Assembly: GCF_021513175.1 (NCBI RefSeq)
Contig: NZ_CP090953.1
Location: forward strand, 1,421,001-1,485,000
Reading direction: 5' to 3'
DNA from: Sphingomonas sp. S2-65
Lineage (GTDB): Bacteria > Pseudomonadota > Alphaproteobacteria > Sphingomonadales > Sphingomonadaceae
Length of the DNA stretch: 64,000 bases
The position numbers and the translations under genes were made by a program. The notes under the pieces are model-generated. The model did not search any database. It worked only from the letters and a program-made list of their open reading frames with translations, and was not told the DNA's origin. This document shows, piece by piece, positions 1 through 9,483 of this stretch. Within the stretch, counting starts at the first letter, position 1, and each line of letters starts with the position of its first letter.

Positions 1-1242
1 TCGGTGGACCATCCCGCCAGATCGCCGCGGATGCCGACCGCCAGCGAATAATCCTCGAGCTTGGAATGGATGAACGGCAGGAAGCCGTTGGCGCGCAGCG
101 GCACGAAATTGCCGGCATTGGGCGTGGTGGCGGGAGTGATCGTCGACCAGTCGCGGTTGTTGGCCGAAGCGGATTGCCGGAAGTTCGCGGCACTGAGGCC
201 GTCGCGCGAGGAATAGGAGCCGAACGCGTAGAGCTCGAAATCGCCGAGCGGCACGCCGGTGTTGACGAAGACGTTGTAATCCTCGGTCTGGGGATCGCCA
301 TATTGGAAGTTGAGGCGGTTGAAGCCCGCCTCGCGCGCGTCGAACGCGGCGGTGGGGCGATTATAGTTGGGGCGCAGGTCGTAGCCGGCGCGGTTGGTGT
401 TCTGGCGGTCGCGATACTCGCCGGTGACGTTCAGATAGCCCTCGGCACCGATCGGCAGGCCGACATTGAGGCCGATCGTCCACAGATCGCCATCGTTCAC
501 CTTGCGCTCGCCGTCCCGGCTCGCCGCGAGGATGCGGGTATCGGCAGGGTCGAGGGCCGGCTGGCCGCCGGTCAGCAACAGGCCGCTGACATCGGGCACG
601 CCCTGCATCGTGCTGATGTACTTGCCGTAGCTCACCTGGGCGCGGCCGCCGTGATTGGCGCGCTTGAGCTGGACGTTGATCACGCCCGCGATGGCGTCGG
701 AGCCATATTGCGAGGAAGCGCCGTCGCGCAGCACTTCGATGCGCTCGATCGCCAAGGCCGGGATCGTGTTGAGATCGACCGCCGCCGAGCCGCGCCCGAC
801 CGAGCCGTTGACGTTGAGCAGCGCGGAGACGTGGCGGCGCTTGCCGTTGACCAGCACCAAAGTCTGGTCCGGCGCGAGGCCGCGCAGCGAGGCGGGGCGG
901 GATCACGTCGGTGCCGTCGGTGATCGAGGGCTGAGGGAAGTTGAACGAGGGGACGAGGTTGTTGAGGATCTTGTTGATCTCGCCAAGCCCCGAGCTTTGC
1001 AGCGCTTCGGACGAGATCACGTCGATCGGGACCGGACTGTCGGCGACGGTGCGGTTGGCGGCGCGGGTGCCGGTGACGACGACGGTGTTGGCGGGATCCT
1101 CGTCGGGCACCGCGTCCTGCGGCGTGGCGCCTTCCACCAAGTCCGTCGGAGGCGGAGTCGCGCTGGTCTGCGCCTGCGCGGAAGCGGCGAAGGCCAGCGT
1201 GGAAGCGGTGATCGAGAGCAGCGCGGTAGCCGAACGTCGCAT
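1..1242 (-). pseudogene. TonB-dependent outer-membrane receptor, frameshifted, 3' end outside window
   Basis: Outer-membrane gated channel that would import a siderophore or saccharide using TonB energy. Residues 1-24 are a signal peptide ending SAQA, followed by a TonB-box-like segment (NTVVVTG, about residues 52-58) and the plug domain. The reading frame breaks in a GGG run at 899-901, where one extra base follows GTDVI. In the shifted frame the plug resumes with QTLVLVNGKRRH and RIEVLRDGASSQYGSDAIAG, then barrel sequence stays open to position 1. The start at 1242 is supported by GGGGAGG seven bases upstream. The C-terminal barrel lies outside the window. It is the third gene of a minus-strand set with the carbohydrate-binding-like protein and the second receptor. 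It is either a recent pseudogene or an intact gene with an assembly error; the substrate is unknown. Confidence 0.85.
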
Positions 1243-1391
1243 GGATGATCCTCCCCATGGGGGAGCCCCCTTCCCCGACGAAGACCATTATGGCCGCACT
1301 GTTCTGTAACGAAAGGGACACAATGCCGCACCGCAACGAAATTGCGCGCGATGTTGCTTCGCGGCAACAATGATGTCGGGCGGCCCGGCTT

Positions 1392-1949
1392 CTATTCGGC
1401 GGTCTGGCCGTAGTTCAGCACGAACAGCGGGCCGAGGTGGAGCGTCTGCTTTGCGGCATCGATGTGCAGCGCGGCGTTGAGCTGGCCGGGCGCATAGTCG
1501 CGGTCGGCATTGCCGGTCAGCTGGTACATCTTCCACTCCGGGCCGATATCGAAGGCCTTTTCGAAGATCGCGCGCACCACCGGAGTCGTTTCGAGCTGGA
1601 CGCGGCCGATCCTGCCGGGAGCCCCGTTCGCGGTATCGGTAGCCTTGGCCCAGAAGGCGATGACGATGCGGTCGCCTTTCTTGACCGGCTTGAGCGTCGG
1701 GCTGACGATGCCAAGCCGCCAGAAGTCCGCATGCCCCTGCAACGGGATGCGCAGCATCTTGCCGAACTGAACAGTCTTGTCGCTGCGCACCGGCGGCACG
1801 ATCGGAAAGCCGTAGGGCCGCAGCGCATCGACGCGGGGATCGTTGGCGAGCCGATCGGCCATGCTCGGCGCCTCCTGCGCCGCTCCCAAAGAGGGAGCGG
1901 CGAGGAAAGCCGGGATCAGGCAAAGCGCGGCGAGTGGAAGCATTCGCAT
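1392..1949 (-). CDS. secreted carbohydrate-binding-module-like protein
   Basis: A 185-aa exported protein. The start at 1949 (MRMLPLAALCL) is chosen over the longer frame because AGGAG lies seven bases upstream and it begins a clear signal peptide ending near residue 23. The mature part reads like the beta-sandwich (CBM4/9-like) domain often found at the N-terminus of sphingomonad xylanases and esterases: RIVIAFWAKA, then RVQLE, WKMYQLTG and a C-terminal LHLGPLFVLNYG. Here the domain stands alone, with no catalytic module. It starts 25 bases after the stop of the upstream TonB receptor, so the two are probably cotranscribed, suggesting a role in holding or sensing the saccharide that the receptor imports. 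The fold assignment is from recalled family resemblance and the role is inferred. Confidence 0.7.
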   Translation of the reverse strand: MRMLPLAALCLIPAFLAAPSLGAAQEAPSMADRLANDPRVDALRPYGFPIVPPVRSDKTVQFGKMLRIPLQGHADFWRLGIVSPTLKPVKKGDRIVIAFWAKATDTANGAPGRIGRVQLETTPVVRAIFEKAFDIGPEWKMYQLTGNADRDYAPGQLNAALHIDAAKQTLHLGPLFVLNYGQTAE

Positions 1950-1974
1950 GGCGTTTCTCCTGGCCCCGGGATCG

Positions 1975-4785
1975 TCAGAAGCGGAACCGCACGCCGAGCG
2001 AGTAGCTGCGCTCGAGATACAGGATCTGCCGGGCGAAGGTGTCGCCGGTGTCGTACGCACGCTCGCGCTGGAGCGGGTTGCCGAGCAGGTTCACGATGTC
2101 GAACGCGACGGTGATGTTGGGCACCGGGGTGATCGAGGTCGAGAAGTCGAGCTGGCCGCGACCCTTTTCCTTGATCGGGTGCGCGATCGGATCGAGCGCC
2201 TCGAGCGTGTAGCCGGTCACGAAGGTGGAGCGGTAATTATAGGCCAGACGTGCCGAGAATTGCGGCTTCTCGTACAGCGCGACCAGGTTGTACGCCCATT
2301 TCGAAACGCCGGGGAACACCTGCTGCTCATTGTTCAGCGTCGACGCGAAGTTCGGCTGAAGATCGCCCTTGGCATCAAGATAGGTGCCGTTGGCCTGGAT
2401 GCCGAAGCCCTTGGCCCAATCCGGCAGCCCGTCGATGTCGAGGAAGGTAGTGAACGTCACCTCGGCGCCCTGGATGCGGGTTTGGCCGAGATTGACCGGG
2501 CGATCGATGCGCAGCGCGGGAGTGGAGCGGTCCGCTACCGTCGCAAGGAAACCCTCGGCATCGTGGCGGAAGATTGCCGCGGTGAACGAGCCGGTCCGCG
2601 AGAAATAATATTCCAGGCTGACGTCGTAATTGTCCGAGGTGAGCGGCTTCAGGTTCGGATTTCCGGCCGAGCCGCCGCGGCGCAGACGCTCGACGCACTC
2701 CGGCGGCGTGGCGTCGGTGAGGCAGGGATCGCCGGGGGCGAGGATCACCGGCTGGCCGAGCGACAGGTTCGGACGAAGATCGAAGAAGTTCGGCCGGGTA
2801 CGCGTCTGGGTATAAGCGAGGCGCAGCTGGAGCTTGTCGGTCAGGCCGATGCGTGCGCTCGCGTTGGGCAGATAGTCGGTATATTCGCTCTCCGCGCTGA
2901 CCGCCGGGTTGGTGATAACGCCGCCCACGCCCTCTTCGCGCGAGAAGCCGTCGATCTTGGTCTTGGTCTTGACGGCGCGCAGGCCGACGACGCCGTCCAG
3001 GACGGTCGAGCCGAGTTCGAAGCCGTATTTCAGCTGCGCGTAAGCGGCATAGGATTTTTCGTTGGCGCGGAAATTCTCGGCCGGGTTGAAGGGCGGGATT
3101 CCCGCGGGCACGCCGAAGAAGGAGCGCAACTCGGTGAGGTTGTCACGGATGCTGTCGCGGGTCGGCGCGGCATAAAAGACGTTGGGCTGCACACGGTTGT
3201 AGGTGAAGCCCGGCAGGCTGGTGCGGACGTCGAGACCCGGAAGCGACGCCAGCGGAACGCGCGCGCCTTCATTGTTGACGTACAGGTTGCCCAGATCGCG
3301 ACCCGCATCGCGATCGGCATAGCGGATGCCGACGTCGATCCGCTTCAGAAAGCCGAGGTCGAGATCGTAGGACAAGTCGGCACGTGCCTGCAGGTCCTTG
3401 CCGTTCACCACCAGCAGCTCCTGCCACAGACCGCGGCTGATGAAGTTGGCGGGATCGCTGATGTCGAAATTGACGAAGCTCTGGGTCGGGCCGCCGTCAT
3501 GCGCGGCATCGAACTGGACGTTGCGCACCGGCGAGCTTGCCGCGGCATAGTCGATGTTGACGTTGTTCGCGGTGTACTGGCTGTCGGTATAAGCGACGTC
3601 GGCCGAGAGCCGCAGGCGATCCTTCGTATAGATCGCGCCGGCGCCCGCCTGATAGGTGTCGGTCTTGCCGTCGAACGAGCCGGTATAGCCATCGGGGCGA
3701 GCCGCGCCGTTCACGGTCGCGGTCGAGATCTGGTTGGTGCCCGAGATCGTGGTGACGTTCGAGAGCGTCATGCCATCGCCGAAGATCGGGATGAACATCC
3801 AGCGGTTATAGTCCTTCGAGCGGAAGCCCTGGAACAGACCGTCGGCGTAGATTTCGAGTTCGGGCGTCGGCTTCCACTGGAAGGCGGCGTTGGCCGAGGG
3901 GCGGTAGCGGCTACCGTAGCCCAGGAAGTTGCCCTGCGCGTCGGGGAAGCGCAGGCCGGACTGCGCGGTCGGCGCGTTGGCGGCATTGGTGGTGCCGATC
4001 ACCAGCGACTGTTCGCGGGTCGAATCCAGGAAGTCGATGCCGACATAGGACGCGTTCACCAGCAGGCCCATCTCGCCGATGCCGGTGTCCCACCGGTTGC
4101 TGATCAGCAGGTTGCCGTTGGGCACCCCGCCCTGCGACTGCTGCGAATGCACATAATTGAGCGAGCCCGAAAGCTCGAAGCCGCTGAAGTCGAACGGACG
4201 GCGGCCGCGCACGTTGACCGCGCCGGCGATGCCGCCTTCGATCTGGTTGGCGAGGCCCGACTTGTAGACTTCCAGCGCGGCGACGGTGCCGGCGGGGAAA
4301 TCCTGGATCTGGACGTAGCGGCCCTCGGCCGTGAAGATCTGGCGGCCGTTATAGGTGGTGGTCAGGTCGGGCAGGCCGCGCACGGTGACGCCGGCGGACT
4401 CGCCGCCGCCGCGGGTGACGTTGACGCCGGCGACACGCTGCAGCGCGGAGGAGGCGAAGGTGTCGGGCAGCTTGCCGATATCCTCGGCGACGATGGCGTC
4501 GACGATGCCCTCGGACTCGCGCTTGATCCGCTGCGAAGATTCAAGGCTGCGGCGCAGGCCGGTGACGACGACTTCGTCGCTCGCGGCAGTCGACTCGGCC
4601 TGATCAGAGGGAAGCGGCGCGGCGGGGTTGACGCTCTGGTCGGACGGGCCCGTCGGCTTGGGCGCTTCCTGCGCGCCGTTTGCATCCGTGGATTGCACCG
4701 TTGCCGCGTGCGCAGCGGCTGGCATCGCGCCGGCGATCATCGAAAACGCCGAAACCGACATGCACAGAAGCGTCTTGGCCTTCAT
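1975..4785 (-). CDS. TonB-dependent receptor, Xanthomonas/Caulobacter type
   Basis: A complete 936-aa outer-membrane receptor. It has a signal peptide (residues 1-27, ending AAAHA), a low-complexity linker, a TonB box DEVVVTG (about 70-76), and a plug starting with IVAEDIGKLPD and ALQRVAGVNVTRGGGE, as in the TonB-Xanth-Caul family (TIGR01782). A long beta-barrel follows and ends in GVRFRF with a terminal Phe, as outer-membrane barrels do. The start has AGGGGAGG just upstream. Family members import oligosaccharides or other plant-derived compounds; no substrate can be read here. It heads a minus-strand set with the carbohydrate-binding-like protein (25-base gap) and a second receptor. Its promoter must lie in 4786-4962, shared with the divergent ctaA gene. 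Confidence 0.9.
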   Translation of the reverse strand: MKAKTLLCMSVSAFSMIAGAMPAAAHAATVQSTDANGAQEAPKPTGPSDQSVNPAAPLPSDQAESTAASDEVVVTGLRRSLESSQRIKRESEGIVDAIVAEDIGKLPDTFASSALQRVAGVNVTRGGGESAGVTVRGLPDLTTTYNGRQIFTAEGRYVQIQDFPAGTVAALEVYKSGLANQIEGGIAGAVNVRGRRPFDFSGFELSGSLNYVHSQQSQGGVPNGNLLISNRWDTGIGEMGLLVNASYVGIDFLDSTREQSLVIGTTNAANAPTAQSGLRFPDAQGNFLGYGSRYRPSANAAFQWKPTPELEIYADGLFQGFRSKDYNRWMFIPIFGDGMTLSNVTTISGTNQISTATVNGAARPDGYTGSFDGKTDTYQAGAGAIYTKDRLRLSADVAYTDSQYTANNVNIDYAAASSPVRNVQFDAAHDGGPTQSFVNFDISDPANFISRGLWQELLVVNGKDLQARADLSYDLDLGFLKRIDVGIRYADRDAGRDLGNLYVNNEGARVPLASLPGLDVRTSLPGFTYNRVQPNVFYAAPTRDSIRDNLTELRSFFGVPAGIPPFNPAENFRANEKSYAAYAQLKYGFELGSTVLDGVVGLRAVKTKTKIDGFSREEGVGGVITNPAVSAESEYTDYLPNASARIGLTDKLQLRLAYTQTRTRPNFFDLRPNLSLGQPVILAPGDPCLTDATPPECVERLRRGGSAGNPNLKPLTSDNYDVSLEYYFSRTGSFTAAIFRHDAEGFLATVADRSTPALRIDRPVNLGQTRIQGAEVTFTTFLDIDGLPDWAKGFGIQANGTYLDAKGDLQPNFASTLNNEQQVFPGVSKWAYNLVALYEKPQFSARLAYNYRSTFVTGYTLEALDPIAHPIKEKGRGQLDFSTSITPVPNITVAFDIVNLLGNPLQRERAYDTGDTFARQILYLERSYSLGVRFRF

Positions 4786-4962
4786 ACAGCCTCCCCTTTC
4801 ACAATGTTGCTGGCAGTTTTCTGCCTGAGGGTCCGCCTGTATCGCCGCCCCGCGCGCAGCACAATATGTCCGACTAAAGAATAAAGCAGATTATTCCGAT
4901 AGTGGTTTTCACGCCACATCGCGGCACTCGCCTTTGGTCGAAGTCACGCGTAAATCGGCGCG

Positions 4963-5988
4963 ATGCTGCAATCGGCCCACTCCCCCGCCCGCCCGCGCGC
5001 CATCGCCAACTGGCTGTTCGCGGTTGCCGTCCTGATCGTGCTGATGGTGGTGATCGGCGGGATCACGCGCCTGACCGAATCGGGCCTGTCGATCACGCAG
5101 TGGAAGCCGGTGTCGGGGATCATCCCGCCGCTGAGCGACGCGCAATGGCAGGCCGAGTTCGACAACTACAAGCGCATCCCCGAATATCGGCAGCTGAACC
5201 AGGGCATGACGCTGGGCGGATTCAAGCAGATCTTTTTCTGGGAGTATCTGCACCGGCTGCTCGGGCGGGTGATCGGCCTGGCCTTCGCACTGCCGCTGCT
5301 GTGGTTCGCGGCGCGCCGCGCGATCCCGCGCGGCTATGGCTGGCGGCTGGTGGCGCTGCTGGCGCTGGGCGGGCTGCAAGGGGCGGTCGGCTGGTGGATG
5401 GTGAAGTCGGGGCTGTCGGTGCGCACCGACGTCGCACATACCCGGCTGGCGACGCACCTGCTGGTGGCGCTGTTCACGCTGGCGGGCATCGTCTGGACCG
5501 CGCTGGACCTGCGGCGGCTGGCGCGGACCGGGGAGAACCGCCCCGCCCGGCTGACGCTGCTCGGCGGCGGCACGCTGGCGGTGCTGTTCGTGCAGTTGCT
5601 GTTCGGCGCATTGGTGGCCGGGCTGAACGCGGGACTGGTCACCGACCAATGGCCGCTGATGAACGGGCGCTTCTTTCCGGGCCCCACGGTAGCCGGGCGC
5701 GGCTTCCTGGACGCGCTGATCAACGATCCCGCGATCGTCCATTTCGTCCATCGCTGGTGGGCCTGGGTCGCGCTCGCGGCGCTGGTGGTGCTGGCGCGGG
5801 CGGTGCGCGGGACCGACCGGCGCGCGTCGATCGCCATCCATAGCGCGGTCGGCATCCAGATCCTGTTGGGAATCGCCACGGTGATGAGCCAGGTGAACCT
5901 CACTCTGGCCGCGCTGCACCAGCTGACCGGGGCGCTGCTGGTCGTCGCAACGACCTGGGGCGCGCATGGGGTGGGACGGCGGCGGTGA
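4963..5988 (+). CDS. ctaA: heme A synthase (COX15/CtaA)
   Basis: Integral membrane enzyme converting heme O to heme A for cytochrome c oxidase. The 341-aa sequence has the family's early GGITRLTESGLSITQWKP motif after the first transmembrane segment, the EYLHRLLGR heme-ligand region, HTRLATHLL, and the C-terminal half repeat with VHFVHRWWAW and ALHQLTGALL. About eight membrane segments fit the alphaproteobacterial COX15 type (type 2). No clear Shine-Dalgarno precedes the ATG; the start was chosen because it begins just before the first helix. The stop overlaps the start of cutA by four bases, so the two are translationally coupled. Confidence 0.95.
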   Translation: MLQSAHSPARPRAIANWLFAVAVLIVLMVVIGGITRLTESGLSITQWKPVSGIIPPLSDAQWQAEFDNYKRIPEYRQLNQGMTLGGFKQIFFWEYLHRLLGRVIGLAFALPLLWFAARRAIPRGYGWRLVALLALGGLQGAVGWWMVKSGLSVRTDVAHTRLATHLLVALFTLAGIVWTALDLRRLARTGENRPARLTLLGGGTLAVLFVQLLFGALVAGLNAGLVTDQWPLMNGRFFPGPTVAGRGFLDALINDPAIVHFVHRWWAWVALAALVVLARAVRGTDRRASIAIHSAVGIQILLGIATVMSQVNLTLAALHQLTGALLVVATTWGAHGVGRRR

Positions 5989-6299
5989 GCGACATCGCGC
6001 TTCTCCACGCGACCTTTGCCGATCGGGCCGAGGCCGAGCGCGTCGCACGCAGCGTGGTCGAGGAGCGGCTTGCCGCGTGCGCCAACATCCTGGCGCCGTG
6101 CCTGTCGATCTATCGCTGGCACGGCGATGTCGAGACTGCCGAGGAAGTGCCGGTGCTGTTCAAGACGACGCCCGAGCTGGCCGCGCGGCTGCGGGCGCGG
6201 ATCGCCGAGCTGCACTCCTATGACATGCCGGTGATCGAAGCCTGGCCGGCGGCGGCGGGTTCGGCGGTGTTCAAATGGGTGCACGGCGCGACCGGCTAG
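5985..6299 (+). CDS. cutA: divalent-cation tolerance protein CutA
   Basis: A 104-aa CutA1 family member, a small trimeric ferredoxin-like protein linked to copper tolerance; its biochemical role is still debated. Landmarks are RLAACANILAPCLSIYRWHG, EEVPVLFKTT and the C-terminal LHSYDMPVIEAWP, where family members have HPYExPxI. The GTG start overlaps the ctaA stop. Being next to a heme A/cytochrome oxidase gene fits copper handling, but this is inference. Confidence 0.92.
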   Translation: MSDIALLHATFADRAEAERVARSVVEERLAACANILAPCLSIYRWHGDVETAEEVPVLFKTTPELAARLRARIAELHSYDMPVIEAWPAAAGSAVFKWVHGATG

Positions 6300-6305
6300 C
6301 CGCAC

Positions 6306-6319
6306 GGTATCATGATACC
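6306..6319. promoter_or_regulatory. perfect 14-bp palindrome, possible operator
   Basis: GGTATCATGATACC is a perfect palindrome seven bases after the cutA stop and about 24 bases upstream of the putative rplM -35 box. There is no T-run after it, so a terminator is less likely than a dimeric regulator site. The cognate factor is unknown. Confidence 0.4.
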
Positions 6320-6342
6320 CGTCAGCAATGGCACGCATTTGC

Positions 6343-6371
6343 TTGACTTTTGCCCCCTCCCCAAGCAAATG
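6343..6371 (+). promoter_or_regulatory. putative promoter for rplM-rpsI
   Basis: TTGACT at 6343-6348, then a 17-base spacer and CAAATG at 6366-6371. The -35 is close to the housekeeping sigma consensus; the -10 is weak, as often in alphaproteobacteria. It leaves a leader of about 55-60 bases before rplM. Confidence 0.5.
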
Positions 6372-6434
6372 ACCGCCATTCGCGCTGTCCCTGAGGGCGG
6401 CGCGTTCGCGTTTTAAACGAAAGGTCCCGGCCCC

Positions 6435-6914
6435 ATGAAGGAGCTGATGAAGACCACCAAGTCGGCAAAACCGGCTGAGGTGGAGAAGAAGTGGCACATC
6501 GTCGACGCCGACGGCCTGGTGGTCGGTCGTGCGGCGACGATCATCGCCAACATCCTGCGCGGCAAGCACAAGACCAGCTTCACGCCCCATGTCGATTGCG
6601 GTGACAATGTCATCGTAATCAACGCCGACAAGGTTCGGTTCACGGGCAAGAAGCTGCAGGACAAGGTGTACTACAAGCACACCGGTTATGCCGGCGGCAT
6701 CAAGGAAATCACCGCAGCCAAGGTGCTGGAGGGTCGTTTCCCCGAGCGCGTGCTCGAAAAGGCCGTGGAGCGCATGATCCCGCGCGGTCCGCTGGGCCGC
6801 CAGCAGATGCGCAACCTGCGCATCTTCGCCGGCACCGAGCATCCGCACGCGGCGCAGAACCCCGAAGTCCTCGACATCGCGTCGATGAACCGCAAGAACA
6901 AGGTGGGCGCATAA
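6435..6914 (+). CDS. rplM: 50S ribosomal protein L13
   Basis: Large-subunit protein needed early in 50S assembly. The 159-aa sequence has the L13 core [48 protein letters not shown] and [19 protein letters not shown], plus a short N-terminal extension usual in sphingomonads. The start at 6435 keeps that extension and has GAAAGG ten bases upstream. Its stop overlaps the rpsI start by one base (TAATG), the normal L13-S9 operon arrangement. Confidence 0.98.
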   Translation: MKELMKTTKSAKPAEVEKKWHIVDADGLVVGRAATIIANILRGKHKTSFTPHVDCGDNVIVINADKVRFTGKKLQDKVYYKHTGYAGGIKEITAAKVLEGRFPERVLEKAVERMIPRGPLGRQQMRNLRIFAGTEHPHAAQNPEVLDIASMNRKNKVGA

Positions 6915-7447
6915 TGTCTGACAACCGCCAGTCCCTTTCCGATCTGGGCAACCTGGCCGCAGGTGCTCCGGTCGAGGCTTCCGAAGGTGGCGAGACCGCC
7001 GCTCCGGTCACCCAAGCTCCCGTTTCGACGATGCCGCTGCGCGCGCAGGAACTCGACAAGTTCGGCCGCGCCTATGCGACCGGCCGCCGCAAGGACGCCG
7101 TCGCACGCGTCTGGCTGAAGCCCGGCACCGGCAAGATCACGATCAACGGTCGTGACCAGGAAGTGTATTTCGCACGTCCGACGCTGCGCCTCGTGATCAA
7201 CCAGCCGTTCGGCGTCGCCGAGCGCGAAGGCCAGTATGACGTGATCTGCACCGTCAAGGGCGGCGGGCTTTCGGGCCAGGCCGGCGCAGTCAAGCACGGC
7301 ATCAGCCAGGCGCTGACTCGCTTCGAGCCGGTGCTGCGCGCCCCGGTCAAGGCGGCAGGCTTCCTGACCCGCGACAGCCGTACCGTCGAGCGCAAGAAGT
7401 ATGGCCGTGCCAAGGCACGCCGTAGCTTCCAGTTCTCGAAGCGCTAA
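6914..7447 (+). CDS. rpsI: 30S ribosomal protein S9
   Basis: Small-subunit protein whose C-terminal tail reaches the P-site tRNA. It has 177 aa, longer than the usual 130 because of an Ala/Gly-rich N-terminal extension of about 45 residues, as in related sphingomonads. The S9 core begins at [17 protein letters not shown] and continues through NQPFGV and [15 protein letters not shown] to the canonical C-terminus RRSFQFSKR. It is cotranscribed with rplM and followed by a strong terminator at 7491. Confidence 0.98.
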   Translation: MSDNRQSLSDLGNLAAGAPVEASEGGETAAPVTQAPVSTMPLRAQELDKFGRAYATGRRKDAVARVWLKPGTGKITINGRDQEVYFARPTLRLVINQPFGVAEREGQYDVICTVKGGGLSGQAGAVKHGISQALTRFEPVLRAPVKAAGFLTRDSRTVERKKYGRAKARRSFQFSKR

Positions 7448-7490
7448 TCGGCCTGCCCCTGCGCAAGCGGGGGTTGATCAGAACAACCGA

Positions 7491-7520
7491 GAGGGCGGTC
7501 CGGCAACGGGCCGCCCTTTT
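7491..7520 (+). terminator. rho-independent terminator of rplM-rpsI
   Basis: A stem of GGGCGGTCCG with CGGGCCGCCC (one G-T pair) around a GCAA tetraloop, followed by TTTT, 44 bases after the rpsI stop. Confidence 0.85.
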
Positions 7521-7524
7521 CGTT

Positions 7525-7781
7525 TGCGGGACGGTGGTTGGCGGCGCTTGTCGCCGTCGAGATTGGATCCCCGCGCGGGTCGCAGCCCAGCCGCTATGCC
7601 GGAGCTAGGCCGGGCCGCCCTTGCGCAGCGCTTGGCAACTGGGCCCCGGCCTTCGCCGGGGAGCTGTGCGGGGAGTGCGCCCGTGCGAGCCACTTAAGTA
7701 GCTCTACGGGTTGGGAGAGTGCTGCGAATCCTCTATGCAGGACCATGCAAGTTGCGGGGCAACGGGCGGGGGAAGCGTAGC
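7525..7781. other. non-coding stretch with palindromes
   Basis: No supported gene. It contains the hairpin CCCCGGC-CTTC-GCCGGGG at 7644-7661, typical of scattered extragenic palindromes in this group, and presumably the promoter of the downstream DUF1800 gene. Open frames here lack ribosome binding sites and family resemblance. Confidence 0.5.
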
Positions 7782-9473
7782 GTGATCAGGTTCAAACAAG
7801 GCCTAGTGCTGAGCGCGGCAACGGCGCTGGCGCTGCTGTCGGGGTGCGATGGCGGCGGTGGCGGCGGATCGTCGGCAGGCGATACCGGCGGCGTGGTGAC
7901 GCCGGCCCCGACCCCTACGGCGGTTGCCTTCACCGATGGCGACGCGGCGCGGCTGGCCAAGCAGGCGACGTTCGGGCCGACGCCGGCGCTGGTGGCGCGG
8001 ATCAAGGAAGTCGGCGTCAACGCCTGGCTGGACGAGCAGTTCGCCGCGACAGGCAGCAGCTATGCCGACATTGCCGCGGGTGAGGTGCGCCGAGATTTCT
8101 GCGCAAGCGGCGACGCGGTGTGCGCGCGCGCGCATTTCTCCCGCACGCCGGTGGCGATGCGCTTCTATGCCGACGCGGTGATGGGCCAGGACCAGCTGCG
8201 CCAGCGAGTGGCGCTGGCGCTTGGCCAGTTGATCGTCGCGTCCGAGCAGGAAGTGAATTCCGCCGCGGGGATCGCGGCGCTCAACCAGATCTTCCTCGCC
8301 AACGCGTTCGGCAATTACCGCGACATTCTCGCCCAGGTGACGATGCTGGGGTATATGGGCGACTATCTCGACATGGCCGACAGCAACAAGTCGGCGCCTT
8401 CGGAGAATTACGCGCGCGAGCTGCTGCAGCTCTTCTCGATGGGGCCCGACCAGTTGAACCTGGACGGGACGCCGGTGCTCGACGCGACGGGCGCGCGGGT
8501 GCCGACCTATACGCCCGACGACATCAAGGCAGTGGCGCGAGCGCTGACCGGCTGGACCTATGCGCGCGTCGGCGGCGCGGCGACCAGCGACGGCAATGCG
8601 CGCGATTATTCCAAGCCGATGATCGCAGTGCCGGCGCGGTACGACACCACGGCCAAGACCTTCCTGGGCATCAGCGTTCCTGCCGGCGCGGCGCAGGATG
8701 CCAGCGTTGCGGCAGTGGTGGACGCGGCGTTCAACAACGCGTCCACCGCGCCCTACATCGCCAAGTTCCTGATCGGCCAGCTGGTGACGCCGAACCCGAC
8801 GCCGGCCTATGTCGGACGCGTGGCGGCGGCATTCGCCAATAATGGCAGCGGCGTGCGCGGCGACCTGAAGGCAGTGGTGCGCGCGATCCTGAGCGATGCC
8901 GAAGCGCGCGGCGCCCCGGGACCCAATGCGGGCAAGGTCAAGGAGCCGATCCTGCTGATGACCGCGCTGGCCCGCGCGATCGGGTTTTCCACCGACGGCT
9001 ATGTGTTCGTGACGCGTGACGGAGGGCTCGGCCAGCCGGTGATGCGGGCGCCCTCGGTATTCAATTTCTATCCGCCCGATTATCCGCTGCCCGGATCGGC
9101 GACGCTGAAGAGCCCGGCGTCGAAGCTGCTCAACACGTCCAACGTGCTGCGCTGGCATAACTTCGTCTATGACTGGACGATCGGCGGCGACGCGACGCGC
9201 GCCGAGTTTGCGGTCGATTCCGGGCTGCCGATGTCGTCGCTCACCCAGCCGCAATGGGCGGGCTGGGAAGCGTTCGGCGCCGACCTGGACGGCATGGTGG
9301 CGCGCATCAACCTGCTGCTGTTCGCCAACACGCTGACGCAGCCGCAAAAGGATGCGCTCAAGGCGGCGGCGACGCCGATCACCAACACCGATGTGCTGGT
9401 TCAGGCCCGCAAGCGGGCGCAGATGATGCTGTACGTCGCAGGCTCAAGCCCGCTGTTCCTGGTCGACCGGTAA
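7782..9473 (+). CDS. DUF1800 family lipoprotein
   Basis: A 563-aa predicted lipoprotein. The GTG start at 7782 is preferred over an upstream ATG because GGGGGAAG lies just before it and it gives a clean lipoprotein signal with lipobox LSGC (Cys22). A Gly/Ser/Pro-rich linker follows, then the DUF1800 domain: LAKQATFGPT near residue 65, SENYARELLQLFSMGP, YTPDDIKAVARALTGW, VKEPILLM and PSVFNFYPPDYP. The biochemical function of DUF1800 is not established; it almost always precedes a DUF1501 protein, as here with a ten-base gap, implying that the two act together outside the inner membrane. Confidence 0.92.
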   Translation: MIRFKQGLVLSAATALALLSGCDGGGGGGSSAGDTGGVVTPAPTPTAVAFTDGDAARLAKQATFGPTPALVARIKEVGVNAWLDEQFAATGSSYADIAAGEVRRDFCASGDAVCARAHFSRTPVAMRFYADAVMGQDQLRQRVALALGQLIVASEQEVNSAAGIAALNQIFLANAFGNYRDILAQVTMLGYMGDYLDMADSNKSAPSENYARELLQLFSMGPDQLNLDGTPVLDATGARVPTYTPDDIKAVARALTGWTYARVGGAATSDGNARDYSKPMIAVPARYDTTAKTFLGISVPAGAAQDASVAAVVDAAFNNASTAPYIAKFLIGQLVTPNPTPAYVGRVAAAFANNGSGVRGDLKAVVRAILSDAEARGAPGPNAGKVKEPILLMTALARAIGFSTDGYVFVTRDGGLGQPVMRAPSVFNFYPPDYPLPGSATLKSPASKLLNTSNVLRWHNFVYDWTIGGDATRAEFAVDSGLPMSSLTQPQWAGWEAFGADLDGMVARINLLLFANTLTQPQKDALKAAATPITNTDVLVQARKRAQMMLYVAGSSPLFLVDR

Positions 9474-9483
9474 GGATTCCCAG

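Noticed and set aside
1843..4884. 1013-aa open frame on the plus strand
   Set aside because: It is fully antisense to the intact TonB receptor at 1975-4785; the long open frame is a GC-rich codon artefact without recognisable motifs.
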